This document shows, one piece after another, positions 17,220 through 27,668 of a DNA stretch of 64,000 bases. Source of the stretch: Streptomyces goshikiensis (GTDB lineage Bacteria; Actinomycetota; Actinomycetes; Streptomycetales; Streptomycetaceae); assembly GCF_014650555.1 (NCBI RefSeq), contig NZ_BMVE01000001.1, positions 434,001 to 498,000 on the forward strand. Direction: 5' to 3'. The notes beneath the pieces are model-generated. The model searched no databases. It had not been told where the DNA came from and saw nothing but the letters and a program-made list of their open reading frames with translations. The position numbers and the translations under genes are program-made. Positions within the stretch are counted from its first letter, which is position 1. Every line of letters starts with the position of its first letter.

Positions 17220-17596
17220 CGGTGCTCGCAATCCTGTACGTGTGCTCTAGCTCGTCTACTCGTGTGGCCGAGGTAACGGCCGGTCAACAAGTAAACGCCC
17301 CCTGCCCCCTCGTACCGCCTCAGACCTTCGCAGTGTGTTGGGGAGAGAGACGCACATCGCCCGCCCGGCCACCTGAACGAGTGAACAGTACGGAAGAGTT
17401 GGCGACCAACTCGGAGTCCGTGCGTCAGGGCGCCGCCGTGGACGGTCGGTTGAAACATCGACACGGCCTTTGGCAGTATGCCCGCCCACATCCCGGGGGC
17501 GGGCGGGGACGGGCGGTCCTCATCCACCCCACTTGGTACGGACCTTCGGTGGAGGTCCCTTCCCCTGATGAACCGCCTGCCGGGCAGAATGTCCGT
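17220..17596. promoter_or_regulatory. Divergent regulatory gap between cvnA and the PP2C-like gene
   Basis: A gap of about 375 bases with no coding signal. It holds a 17-bp perfect palindrome GAGTTGG-CGA-CCAACTC at 17396-17412, a good operator candidate. A possible plus-strand promoter is TTGAAA (17450-17455) with CAGTAT (17474-17479), spacer 18. The cvnA-proximal part is AT-richer than average, consistent with the conservon promoter. Confidence 0.45.
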
Positions 17597-18370
17597 ATGC
17601 GCATCGACCTGGCCTCCCTCGCGGGCAACCCGGAACACCCCAACGAGGACTGGGTGTCGGCGGCGATCCCGGCCTCGGGCGGCGGCGTCCTGGTGGTCCT
17701 GGACGGGGTCACCCCACCGCGCGGCGAGGTCGGCTGCGCGCACGGCGTGCCGTGGTTCGCGGCCCGGCTCGGCGGCCGATTGACCGAACTGTCCGGATCG
17801 CGGCGGGACATGCCGCTGGACCGGATTCTGGCCGAGTCCATCCGCGAAACCGCCGACGCGCACCGGGACACCTGTGACCTTTCTCACGTCCGCACCCCGC
17901 AGGCGACGGTGGTCGTGGTGCGCTGGGACGGGGCGTACGTGGAGCACCTGGTGCTCTCGGACTCCGTGCTGCTGCTCCAGGCGCCCGGCGGCGGGGTGAC
18001 CGCGGTGCTGGACGACCGGCTGGACCGGGTGCCCGCCGAGGTCCTCGCCTCGGTGGCGGCGACGGACGCGCTGCGCAACGCGGAGGGCGGCTTCTTCACG
18101 GCGGCCGCGGACCCGGCGGTGGCCTCGCGGGCCGTGACCGGGCGGACCCCGCGCGGGGAGGTCCGGGCGGTGGCCGCGCTCACGGACGGCGCGAGCCGCT
18201 GGACGGACACGTTCGGGGAGGGCGACTGGGCGGACTGCCTGGCGGTGCTCCGCAAGGAGGGCGCGGAGGGCCTGATCCGCCGGGTCCGCGCGATCGAGTC
18301 CGATCCGGCGCGGCCCCCGGCCCGCCACAAGCGGCACGACGACGCCTCGGCGGTGTACGCGGAGCTGTGA
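17597..18370 (+). CDS. PP2C-like protein phosphatase family protein
   Basis: A soluble 257-residue protein with a PP2C-like order of motifs: NPEHPNEDWV near the N-terminus, VVLDGVTPPRG, then ATVVVVRWDGAYVEHLVLSDSVLLL, a central ALTDGASRWTD and a C-terminal HDDASAVYAEL. The aspartates in NEDW, LDG, TDGAS and DDAS correspond to metal ligands of PPM phosphatases, although spacing is looser than in classical members. Start ATG 17597; the open frame to the left is uninterrupted but lacks a binding site. It faces away from the conservon operon, and a role in that pathway is only inferred from proximity. Confidence 0.7.
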   Translation: MRIDLASLAGNPEHPNEDWVSAAIPASGGGVLVVLDGVTPPRGEVGCAHGVPWFAARLGGRLTELSGSRRDMPLDRILAESIRETADAHRDTCDLSHVRTPQATVVVVRWDGAYVEHLVLSDSVLLLQAPGGGVTAVLDDRLDRVPAEVLASVAATDALRNAEGGFFTAAADPAVASRAVTGRTPRGEVRAVAALTDGASRWTDTFGEGDWADCLAVLRKEGAEGLIRRVRAIESDPARPPARHKRHDDASAVYAEL

Positions 18371-18402
18371 GCCGGGCGGCCCCCGGCCGCTACTCCTCGC
18401 CC

Positions 18403-18852
18403 TTACTCCTCACCCTGTTGCAGGGTGTTCAGCTGGTTCAGCAGCCGGGCCAGTTCCGCCACCTCGCCCCGGTCCCAGCCGGACAGCTTGCGCATGTACT
18501 GCTCGCGCCGGGCCACCCGCACCTTCAGGAAGCGGGCCCGGCCCTCGATCGTGAGCCCGACGAGGAAGGCGCGGCCGTCGGCCGGGTCCGGCTCGCGGGC
18601 CACCAGGCCCAGCTCCTCCAGGGCCCGCAGCTGCCGGCTCATGGTGGCCTTGCCGACGCCGAAGTAGGCGGCGAGTTCGGTGGCCCGCTGCTGCCCGGCG
18701 TCCTCCAGCCGGACGAGCAGTCCGTACGCGGCCGGTTCCAGCTCGGGGTGGAGGGCGCGGGCCATCTCGCCGGAGGAGGCGCGGGCACGCCGGAGGAAGA
18801 CGGACAGCTCCCGCTCCAAGGCAAGGAACTCCTGGTCTTCGCTCGCGTGCAC
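18403..18852 (-). CDS. MarR family transcriptional regulator
   Basis: A 149-residue winged-helix regulator. Helices at the N-terminus (SEDQEFLALERELSVFLRRAR) form the dimer interface. The DNA-binding part reads QQRATELAAYFGVGKATMSRQLRALEELGLV, with the wing DPADGRAFLVGLT. Start GTG 18852 has GGGAG six bases upstream. It stands alone, downstream of the lon terminator and convergent with the PP2C-like gene; a local target is not obvious. Such MarR proteins commonly repress their own promoter. Confidence 0.9.
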   Translation of the reverse strand: MHASEDQEFLALERELSVFLRRARASSGEMARALHPELEPAAYGLLVRLEDAGQQRATELAAYFGVGKATMSRQLRALEELGLVAREPDPADGRAFLVGLTIEGRARFLKVRVARREQYMRKLSGWDRGEVAELARLLNQLNTLQQGEE

Positions 18853-18927
18853 GTGCTGCTCCCGTCGGTGGTGTGTGGCACCTGGTCTGGTGTGAAGTGC
18901 CCAGTATTTCCCAGCGGGCGCGCCGAC

Positions 18928-18961
18928 GGCCCGGGGCCCCGCCGGAGCGGGGTCCCGGGCC
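18928..18961. terminator. Hairpin between lon and marR
   Basis: A strong GC stem pairs GGCCCGGGGCCCCG (from 18928) with GCGGGGTCCCGGGCC (to 18961) around a short loop. It follows the 3' end of lon on the minus strand, before the MarR promoter. Confidence 0.6.
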
Positions 18962-19010
18962 GTGTGCGGCCGCCCGGAGGGAGGCGGGGTGCGGCGCCGG
19001 GTGCGGCGGG

Positions 19011-21407
<2,397 letters not shown>

Positions 21408-21428
21408 GATCTTCCCTCCGGCAGTCAA

Positions 21429-21449
21429 GTTGAGCTATGCCGACTCAAT
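21429..21449. promoter_or_regulatory. HAIR-like HspR operator upstream of lon
   Basis: GTTGAGC-N7-ACTCAAT matches the HAIR consensus CTTGAGT-N7-ACTCAAG at 11 of 14 arm positions with exact N7 spacing. Its right end is 22 bases before the lon ATG. HspR control of lon is established in Streptomyces; the assignment here is by sequence match. Confidence 0.75.
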
Positions 21450-21514
21450 GCACCTGCGCGGCCGGATGTTCCCCAACTCCCGTTCGCCCCGGGCGAACAC
21501 CTCCGACGACCCGG

Positions 21515-22519
21515 TCAGGGCGCGGTGGACAGGTGGTCGGCGAGGGCCTCGTGGGTGAGGTGGAGGCCGGCGCGCAGGACCGCGTCGTGGCGGGTGGGGA
21601 AGGCGGCCCGGTGCGCGGCGTCCAGGGCGCGGGCGCGGGTCAGCTCCGCCGTGCAGTCCGCTCCGCGCAGGGCCTCGTCCAGGGCCCGGGAGGTGGCCCG
21701 CAGGAGGGGCTCCAGCGCGCGCACGGCCGGGTCCGGGCCGATGGTGGCGGCGGTGGCGCGGGCCCGGTCGGTGAGTTCGCCGGTGAAGAACTGGAGGGTG
21801 AGAGCGGTGCGCGCGGCCAGCCCCAGCCGGGGCCGCAGGCCCGCCAGGCGTGCGCCGTCGGCGCGCTTCAGCGGGACGAGCCGCAGCCGGGCGAGGGTTC
21901 CGTCCAGGGCGGCGGCCAGGGCCTGCGGGCGTCGCCAGAGCCGGGCGGCCTCCGGCCCGGCGGGAGCGGGCTGCCCGGCGGCGGCCCGGTCGGCGATGGC
22001 GCCGAGGCGGGCGGCCACCTCGGTCCGGTACGCGTCCAGCCCGGCCCGCGCCGTCCGGTAGGGGTCGGGCGGCCACAGCAGGGGCCCGAGGAGGGCCACG
22101 ACGGCGACCCCGACCGCGCTCTCCTCCAGCCGGGCCAGCGGGTAGCCCGGGGTCGCGGTCGCGTAGATCATCAGCGCGGAGATCAGGACCTGCTGGTTCG
22201 GGCCGGCGGCTCCGCCCAGCAGGTACATGCCCGCGCAGCCGCAGACCGTCACGAGCAGGAACGAGGCCGTGGACAGCGGCAGCCAGTGCAGGACGGCCAC
22301 GGCGATCAGCACGCCCACCACCACCCCCGCCATCCGCTCCAGGGCCAGCCGGGGCGCCGCGAAGACGTCCTCGCGCAGGATCAGGACCGCCGGGAGGGCG
22401 GCCGGCACCGGGGCGCTGCTGGTGCCGAGCCAGACGCACAGTCCCCAGGGGACGACGGCGCACACGATCAGCCGGGCGGCCGGCCCCAGCGAACCCCGCA
22501 AGGCGGACATGCCGGACAT
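21515..22519 (-). CDS. FUSC family inner-membrane protein
   Basis: A 334-residue membrane protein of the fusaric acid resistance (FUSC)/aromatic acid exporter type. The N-terminal half (about 10-150) has five or six hydrophobic segments, including ALPAVLILREDVFAAPRLALERM, the typical first-repeat motif, and GMYLLGGAAGPNQQVLISALM. The rest is a soluble helical domain rich in Ala, Leu and Arg. The family usually acts as an efflux permease, but here neither an HlyD-like partner nor a regulator is adjacent. Start ATG 22519, with another Met three residues later. Confidence 0.75.
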   Translation of the reverse strand: MSGMSALRGSLGPAARLIVCAVVPWGLCVWLGTSSAPVPAALPAVLILREDVFAAPRLALERMAGVVVGVLIAVAVLHWLPLSTASFLLVTVCGCAGMYLLGGAAGPNQQVLISALMIYATATPGYPLARLEESAVGVAVVALLGPLLWPPDPYRTARAGLDAYRTEVAARLGAIADRAAAGQPAPAGPEAARLWRRPQALAAALDGTLARLRLVPLKRADGARLAGLRPRLGLAARTALTLQFFTGELTDRARATAATIGPDPAVRALEPLLRATSRALDEALRGADCTAELTRARALDAAHRAAFPTRHDAVLRAGLHLTHEALADHLSTAP

Positions 22520-22574
22520 CGTAGGGGGAAGGCGGGTCCCGGGCGCCGGAGGACGGGCGGTGTCGGGCCGCCCG

Positions 22575-23327
22575 CTACGGCGCCGAGATCCGGACGTCGC
22601 CCGAGCTGGTCTTCGCCGAGATCCGGGCCTCGGCCGAGGGGGACGTCGGGACCGACACCTCGCGGCTGCCGGAGTCGGTGGAGACCTCCACCCGGTACGG
22701 GCCGGCGGGCACCTTCAGGGTGACGTCGCCCGAGCTGCTCCTCGCCGCGAGCGCGGCGGGCGCTGCCGCGAAGTCCGCGCGGACGTCGCCCGAGTCGGTA
22801 CGGATGTCCGCGCTCGAACCACCCAGCGCGGCGGCGGTGATGTCGCCCGAGGAGGTACGGACCTTCAGCGGGCCCGCGATCCGCTCGGCCGTGACCTTCC
22901 CGGAGTCCGACACCAGCTCGGCTCCCGCGACGCCCGTCACCGAGATCCGGCCGCTGCTGTTGTCGACCCGGACCGTCGCGGAGGCCGGGACCTCCAGCCG
23001 GTAGTCGATGGAGCAGCTCCCCGTACAGCCGTCGCTGAAGGTGAGCACCCCGTCCGAGACGCGCTGGCCGGGCGTGGGCCGGGTGTCGCCCCGGTAGTGG
23101 ACGACCCGGCGGACGGTGACTCCGGGCCCCTTGCCGGGGGTGACCTCGACGGAGCCGGACCGGCCCTCGGTCACCTCGACCGCCGTGACCGCCTCGGTGA
23201 CCTCGGTGTCGGCGCGGTCGGTCTTGCGGTAGCCGTCGCTGGGATGGCAGCCGGACAGCAGCAGCCCCGCCGCGAGGGCGACGACCGCCGTGGGTAAGAG
23301 CCGGGCTGACATGGCGTGGGAAGTCAT
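22575..23327 (-). CDS. DUF4097 beta-strand-repeat lipoprotein
   Basis: A secreted lipoprotein of 250 residues. The signal peptide ends in the lipobox LLSGC (Cys about 27). The rest is a beta-helix of DUF4097/DUF2807 type, with recurring turns SSGRISV, SDSGKVT, SSGDITAA, TDSGDVRAD, SSGDVTLK and SSGDVRIS spaced about 20 residues apart. Two cysteines in DGCTGSCSID may form a disulphide. Such proteins are often envelope-stress or anti-sigma-linked adhesins of unknown function. It follows the rhodanese gene on the same strand, 64 bases away. It is a distant relative of the cytoplasmic DUF4097 protein at 56.9 kb. Confidence 0.8.
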   Translation of the reverse strand: MTSHAMSARLLPTAVVALAAGLLLSGCHPSDGYRKTDRADTEVTEAVTAVEVTEGRSGSVEVTPGKGPGVTVRRVVHYRGDTRPTPGQRVSDGVLTFSDGCTGSCSIDYRLEVPASATVRVDNSSGRISVTGVAGAELVSDSGKVTAERIAGPLKVRTSSGDITAAALGGSSADIRTDSGDVRADFAAAPAALAARSSSGDVTLKVPAGPYRVEVSTDSGSREVSVPTSPSAEARISAKTSSGDVRISAP

Positions 23328-23391
23328 GCCCCGAGTCTGCGGACCGCGACCCGCCCGGCCGATGGGGCCGGTACCCGGATCGGGGGTGGGG

Positions 23392-24216
23392 TTAACCCCC
23401 CGTCACCACCGGCAGCGCCGAGGGCATGCCCCACTCGCTCCAGGAGCCGTCGTACACCGCCAGTTGCCGGTACCCGGCGAGGTCGGCGCCGAGGGCCAGG
23501 ACGCACGCCGTGACCCCGGAGCCGCAGCTGACGTAGAGCCGCTCCCGCTCCCCGGCCGCCGCCGCGAAGGCCTCGCGGAGTTCGGCGGCGGGCCGCATCC
23601 GCCCGGCCTGGTCCTGGAGGTCCCCGAAGGGCAGGTTCACCGCTCCCGGCATGTGCCCGCCGCGCAGCCCGGGCCTCGGCTCGGGGGCGGTACCGGCGAA
23701 CCGCCCCCGGGTACGGGCGTCGAGCACGGCCGCAGCCGGGTCGGCCAGGGCGGCCTCGATGGCGGCGCTGTCCACCACCAGCCCCGGGCGGGGGCGGGCC
23801 GTGAAGGAGCCGCGCGGTCCGTCGTACGCCGGACCGGCCGCCTCCAGGGGCAGCCCGGCCGCCTTCCAGGCGGGCAGTCCGCCGTCGAGCACGGCCGCCC
23901 GGTCGAAGCCCATGGCGCGCAACATCCACCAGGCGCGGGCGCTGGAGTAGATGCCGAAGCCGTCGTAGACGACCACGGTGCTGGTGTCGTCGACGCCCAG
24001 ATCCCGCATCGCCGCAGTGAACGCGGCGGCTCCCGGCATGGTGTGCGGGGCGGCGGCCTCGTGGTCGGACAGGTCGCCGTCCAGGTCGAAGGGCCGCGCC
24101 CCCGGAATCTGGTGGTCCGCACCACGGTGCGCGCCGACGGAGGCGTCGAACACCACGAGTCCGGGCGCCCCGAGGCGCTCCGCCAGCCAGTCGGTCCCCA
24201 CGAGCGGGCCGGTCAT
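23392..24216 (-). CDS. Thiosulfate / 3-mercaptopyruvate sulfurtransferase
   Basis: A rhodanese of 274 residues with two tandem rhodanese domains. The N-terminal, inactive domain contains STVVVYDGFGIYSSARAWW. The C-terminal domain carries the active-site loop CGSGVTAC. Six-residue loops of the CGSGVT type are typical of 3-mercaptopyruvate sulfurtransferases (SseA-like). It transfers sulfane sulfur to cyanide or thiols and takes part in cysteine and sulfide metabolism. Start ATG 24216 has GGAGG nine bases upstream, so the upstream extension to 24279 is rejected. Confidence 0.9.
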   Translation of the reverse strand: MTGPLVGTDWLAERLGAPGLVVFDASVGAHRGADHQIPGARPFDLDGDLSDHEAAAPHTMPGAAAFTAAMRDLGVDDTSTVVVYDGFGIYSSARAWWMLRAMGFDRAAVLDGGLPAWKAAGLPLEAAGPAYDGPRGSFTARPRPGLVVDSAAIEAALADPAAAVLDARTRGRFAGTAPEPRPGLRGGHMPGAVNLPFGDLQDQAGRMRPAAELREAFAAAAGERERLYVSCGSGVTACVLALGADLAGYRQLAVYDGSWSEWGMPSALPVVTGG

Positions 24217-24279
24217 CGCACAACCTCCGGAAGAGTCGGCGGGCCGCCGGAGAGCGGCCCGCCGTACATCCTCCTTCAC

Positions 24280-24519
24280 CTAGCGCGCGGCCCAGGTGGT
24301 GAAGTCGGCCCAGGCGGAGGGCGCCAGGGCCAGGGACGGGACGGCGAGGTCCTTGGAGTCCCGGACGTGAACGGCGTGGGCGCAGGCCGCCACCTCGACG
24401 CACTGGCCGCCGCTGTCGTTGCTGTAGCTCGACTTGTGCCAGTCGTAGGCCACCTCGACGCACTGGCCGCCGCTGGCGTCGCTGTAGCTGGACTTGAACC
24501 ACCGCAGGGTGTTGCTCAC
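24280..24519 (-). CDS. DUF397 protein with internal duplication
   Basis: A 79-residue DUF397 protein. The family motif appears twice in tandem: FKSSYSDASGGQCVEVA and then HKSSYSNDSGGQCVEVA. The second copy leads into the usual C-terminus VHVRDSKDLAVPSLALAPSAWADFTTWA. Most DUF397 proteins have one motif. Start ATG 24519 overlaps the XRE regulator stop by ATGA, so it is the coupled second gene of a regulator/DUF397 pair. In Streptomyces one such pair, Scr1/Scr2, behaves as a toxin-antitoxin system; toxicity of this member is inference. Confidence 0.85.
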   Translation of the reverse strand: MSNTLRWFKSSYSDASGGQCVEVAYDWHKSSYSNDSGGQCVEVAACAHAVHVRDSKDLAVPSLALAPSAWADFTTWAAR

Positions 24520-25352
24520 TGCTTCTCTCCCGCCAACCGCTGGATAAGGCCCAGTGATTCACGTGGGCCAAGGGCCTGTGCGCGCATCCTCGCATACCGC
24601 TGGGAGTACAGGCTTACCTTTGCCCGGTCGCTGATCGTCAGACTTTCATCCTGAGTCTCCATGTAGACGAGCCGGTCATGCTTGGGGGTTTCGATGAGGG
24701 TCATCCCCCCACGTGCGCCTGCATGTTCACCGGAAAATCCGCTGTCGAGCGGAAGGACCTGCACGGTCACATTGCGACGCTGAGCGAGTTCGGCGAGATG
24801 TTGGAGCTGCTCTCGCATGATGGCCTTGCTGCCAACGCCCCGGTACAGCGTGGACTCGTCCAGGATCAGCTCGATGAGCGCAACGGGCTCGCGCTTAAAT
24901 AGCTCTGCGCGTGCCATCCGCCCCTCTACCAGCTCTTCGACCCGCTCGTCTGAGAGAACCGGGAAGCCGCCCGCAATCAGACCACGTGCGTAGGCTGGGA
25001 TCTGGAACAGCCCGTTGATCACATGGGTCTCGAACATGCACAGGGTCAAGGCTTCCTTTTCCAGGACGGCGAAATCCTGGAAGTGCAGCGGAAACTTCTC
25101 CAGCCGCACCCATTCCCTCGCCTCCTCGAAAACCCCGAGACCGGCGCCGATCGCCTCTTCGAGCTTGACCAGCATCTGGTCACTCGGGGGCTGCGCGCAG
25201 GTCTCCATCGCACTGATGGCCGACCCCGTGTACCCCAGCTTCTCCCCCAGCGCCTTCTGGGTGAGGTTCTCCTTCTCCCTTAACGCCCGCGCCAGATGGG
25301 ACACCAGCCGCGTCGCCCCACCCGCCATCGCCTTGTTGTCCGCCTTCGCCAC
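24516..25352 (-). CDS. XRE-type helix-turn-helix regulator with DUF5753 (Scr1/WhiJ-like)
   Basis: A DNA-binding regulator of about 278 residues. The N-terminal XRE HTH (about 15-70) reads ALREKENLTQKALGEKLGYTGSAISAMETCAQPPS. The DUF5753 domain follows, with FPLHFQDFAVLEKEALTLCMFE, GLFQIPAYARGLI and LDESTLYRGVGSKAIMREQL. GTG 25352 has a GGAG/GGGGA stretch in front; GTG 25370 would be the earliest start. The downstream partner is the DUF397 gene. Upstream sequence is AT-richer than the rest of the region, consistent with a regulated promoter for the pair. Confidence 0.88.
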   Translation of the reverse strand: MAKADNKAMAGGATRLVSHLARALREKENLTQKALGEKLGYTGSAISAMETCAQPPSDQMLVKLEEAIGAGLGVFEEAREWVRLEKFPLHFQDFAVLEKEALTLCMFETHVINGLFQIPAYARGLIAGGFPVLSDERVEELVEGRMARAELFKREPVALIELILDESTLYRGVGSKAIMREQLQHLAELAQRRNVTVQVLPLDSGFSGEHAGARGGMTLIETPKHDRLVYMETQDESLTISDRAKVSLYSQRYARMRAQALGPRESLGLIQRLAGEKQ

Positions 25353-25491
25353 AGGGCATCCCCACTCCACCGGATACAGCGCCGATCAGGTCAGAAAAAA
25401 CGGTAGACCCGCGCACGGACGGAAGAGGAGCGAATGCGGAAAGTCATCCCGACGAGCCGCAATTCCCTTGATATCGGTGTAATTTGACGCC

Positions 25492-26835
25492 CTACGTTGC
25501 ACAGCGTCCCGGTCGTGCGTAGAGCGCCACCCGGGCTCCCCGGACCTCGCTCACCCCGCACAGCTCGAACCCCGCCGCCAGCGCCTCCCGCTTCGCCGCC
25601 TCCGCCGGGTACGGGTCCAGCGGCTGCCCCACCGGGTCCAGCAGCGCCAGCACCCGCGGCGCGTGCGCCAGTCGGCCCCGGATGGCCGCCGGGCCCAGCT
25701 CGGTGCCCCAGAGGCTGTGCGAGGCGGCCGGGGAGCGGTCGAGGGCCAGGTCGCGCACCGACGCGTACACGTCCGGCGAGGACAGCAGCCACTCGCGCCG
25801 CCGTGCCGGCATGAACAGCACCGCGTCACCCGGCCGGGCCCGCTCCCGTACGGCGGCGGCCACCGCGAGCACGTCGTCCTTGCGGCTCTCGGGGGTCCGC
25901 AGCCACACCGACCAGAGCGCGAACGGCACCAGGAGCGCGGCCACCGCCGCCCACGCCCACCGGGCCCGCGCCCGCGCCAGCCGCGCCCCGGCGAGCAGGG
26001 CGAGCCCCGCGAGCGCGTACAGCACGTACCGGTCGACGTACCAGGGGTTGATCAGCGAGATCACCATCAGCAGGCCGGGCGGCAACAGGACGAGCGGCAG
26101 CGCCACCCGTACGAGTTCCCGCCCGGCCCCGCGCGCCAGCAGCAGCGCCGCCGCCGCGACCACCCCGTACGCCGCCCAGTCCTGCCAGCTCGGCCGCCCG
26201 AGCCAGCCGAGCTGCCGCTCCGCCTGGCGCACGCTCACCACCGCCAGCGGCAACAGCAGCAGCGCCACCACCCCGGCGCTCCACCGCCAGCCGCGCGAGC
26301 GCCCGGCGGTGAACGCGTGGGCGAGCAGCGCCAGTACCGCGAACTCGTGCAGCCAGCAGCCCAGCAGCAGCACGGCCGTGTAGGCGACCCAGCGCTCGCG
26401 CAGCATCAGGTACGTCGCCCACGCCACCGCAGCGGCGACCAGGGCGTACGAGCGCCCCTCCTGGGCGTACATCTGCACGGGCGGCAGCACCGCGTAGACG
26501 GCCCCGGCGCACAGCGCGGCCCGCTCCCCCGCCAGCCGGTGCCCGACGGCGGCGACCCCGGCGGCGGCCAGCGCGGTGGCGGCGACGGAGGGCAGGCGCA
26601 GGGCCCACAGGCCGCCGTCCCAGAGGCCGAAGACGCCGTGCATCAGCAGGTAGTAGAGCCCGTGGACGGCGTCCACCTCGCCGAGGAGGCGCCACAGGCC
26701 GCCGAGCGGGCGGTGGGCCACCTGCCAGGTGACGGACTCGTCGCGCCACATGCTGCCGCCCGGGCCGCCGCGTTCCAGACCCCAGAGGCCGAGGAGGAGG
26801 GCGAGCAGCGGGGGGAGCCAGCGCCAGGGGGCCAT
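25492..26835 (-). CDS. GT39-like membrane glycosyltransferase
   Basis: A polytopic membrane protein of about 447 residues resembling lipid-linked sugar transferases of the PMT/ArnT (GT39/GT83-like) class. The first extracytoplasmic loop carries MWRDES, matching the acidic catalytic motif of these enzymes, followed by about ten hydrophobic segments and LHEFAVLALLAHAF. The last 110 residues form a soluble domain with VYASVRDLALD. ATG 26835 lies 14 bases after GGAGG and is preferred to GTG 26847, which is too close to it. It is divergent from the emfourin-like lipoprotein gene. Donor and acceptor sugars are unknown. Confidence 0.8.
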   Translation of the reverse strand: MAPWRWLPPLLALLLGLWGLERGGPGGSMWRDESVTWQVAHRPLGGLWRLLGEVDAVHGLYYLLMHGVFGLWDGGLWALRLPSVAATALAAAGVAAVGHRLAGERAALCAGAVYAVLPPVQMYAQEGRSYALVAAAVAWATYLMLRERWVAYTAVLLLGCWLHEFAVLALLAHAFTAGRSRGWRWSAGVVALLLLPLAVVSVRQAERQLGWLGRPSWQDWAAYGVVAAAALLLARGAGRELVRVALPLVLLPPGLLMVISLINPWYVDRYVLYALAGLALLAGARLARARARWAWAAVAALLVPFALWSVWLRTPESRKDDVLAVAAAVRERARPGDAVLFMPARRREWLLSSPDVYASVRDLALDRSPAASHSLWGTELGPAAIRGRLAHAPRVLALLDPVGQPLDPYPAEAAKREALAAGFELCGVSEVRGARVALYARPGRCAT

Positions 26836-26925
26836 GCGGCTGATCACTGCCTCCGGGTGCTGTCCGTGGGGGTGCGGGGGACTCCATACTCGGGGTTCGA
26901 CCGGGTTCCGCGGAGAGGTGGGGGC

Positions 26926-27408
26926 GTGCGAGGGCTGCGAGTGGTGGGTGCCGCGCTGGTGAGCGTGGTGGTCCTGTGTGCGTGCGGTGCGGGCGGCGGC
27001 TCGGGGGAGGCCTCCGCGAGCCCGACGGCGAGCGCGACGCCGAGCGCGTCCGCGCCCCCGTCGCCCTCCCCGGCCGAGAGCCTGGTCCGGATGACCCGGA
27101 CCGGGGGCTTCGCGGGGAGGACAAGCAGCGTGCTGGTCAAGGGCGACGGCTCGTGGACCCGGCTGGACGGGGACGCGAAGCCGACCGGGAGCGGGAAGCT
27201 GACCCCGGAGGAGCTGGAGCGGCTGCGCTCCGCGCTGGCGGCGGCGGACTTCGCCCACCTGCCCCGGGTCTCGAAGAGCGGCACGCCGGTCTACGACGGC
27301 TTCGAGTACACGATCGTCCACGGCGGCTTCGAGGTGGTCACCGCCGACGGCTCCGTCCCGCCCGCCCTCCAGGACGTCCTCTCCGCCCTGCCCCCCTCCG
27401 AGGGATAG
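26926..27408 (+). CDS. Emfourin-like lipoprotein (putative protease inhibitor)
   Basis: A 160-residue secreted lipoprotein. The signal peptide ends in VVLCAC (lipobox Cys about 18), followed by a Ser/Pro/Thr-rich linker. The C-terminal domain resembles emfourin, the protealysin inhibitor family: VRMTRTGGFAG opens it, then ELERLRSALAAADFAHLP, FEYTIVHGGF and PPALQDVLSAL. Emfourins inhibit M4 (thermolysin-like) metallopeptidases and are usually encoded next to them. No M4 gene is adjacent here. Start GTG 26926 has GGAGAGG upstream. If the identification is correct, the protein would be displayed on the outer face of the membrane. Confidence 0.65.
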   Translation: MRGLRVVGAALVSVVVLCACGAGGGSGEASASPTASATPSASAPPSPSPAESLVRMTRTGGFAGRTSSVLVKGDGSWTRLDGDAKPTGSGKLTPEELERLRSALAAADFAHLPRVSKSGTPVYDGFEYTIVHGGFEVVTADGSVPPALQDVLSALPPSEG

Positions 27409-27668
27409 GCCTGCCGTCCGGATCGGGCCGGATGTGCCGAACGCCACGGAGAGCCCGGTCCTCCCCCGACGGCCATGAGCTGAAGCTCTAATTCCGCTTA
27501 GCTGTGGGGTTCCTGACGATCCCGCATATGCCCGGTGACCGTTCCGTGAAGGGCGGGCACCCCTCGTCCCTCACTCTCCGCAGCCGTTCCTGTCCGGACC
27601 CCGCATAGCCGCAGGCCGGTGGCTCCTCTACGCTGCACCCCATCACGCGGGATCTTCAGGGGCGGGAC
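27409..27668. other. Gap upstream of the response regulator
   Basis: About 260 bases without coding signal between the emfourin-like lipoprotein and the response regulator gene. An A/T-rich stretch around 27485-27530 is the likely promoter zone of the two-component operon, but no clear -10/-35 pair was found. Confidence 0.35.

Noticed and set aside
14157..17276. A 1039-codon plus-strand frame opposite cvnA
   Set aside because: No recognisable motifs and Gly/Arg-rich; cvnA has clear domains on the other strand.
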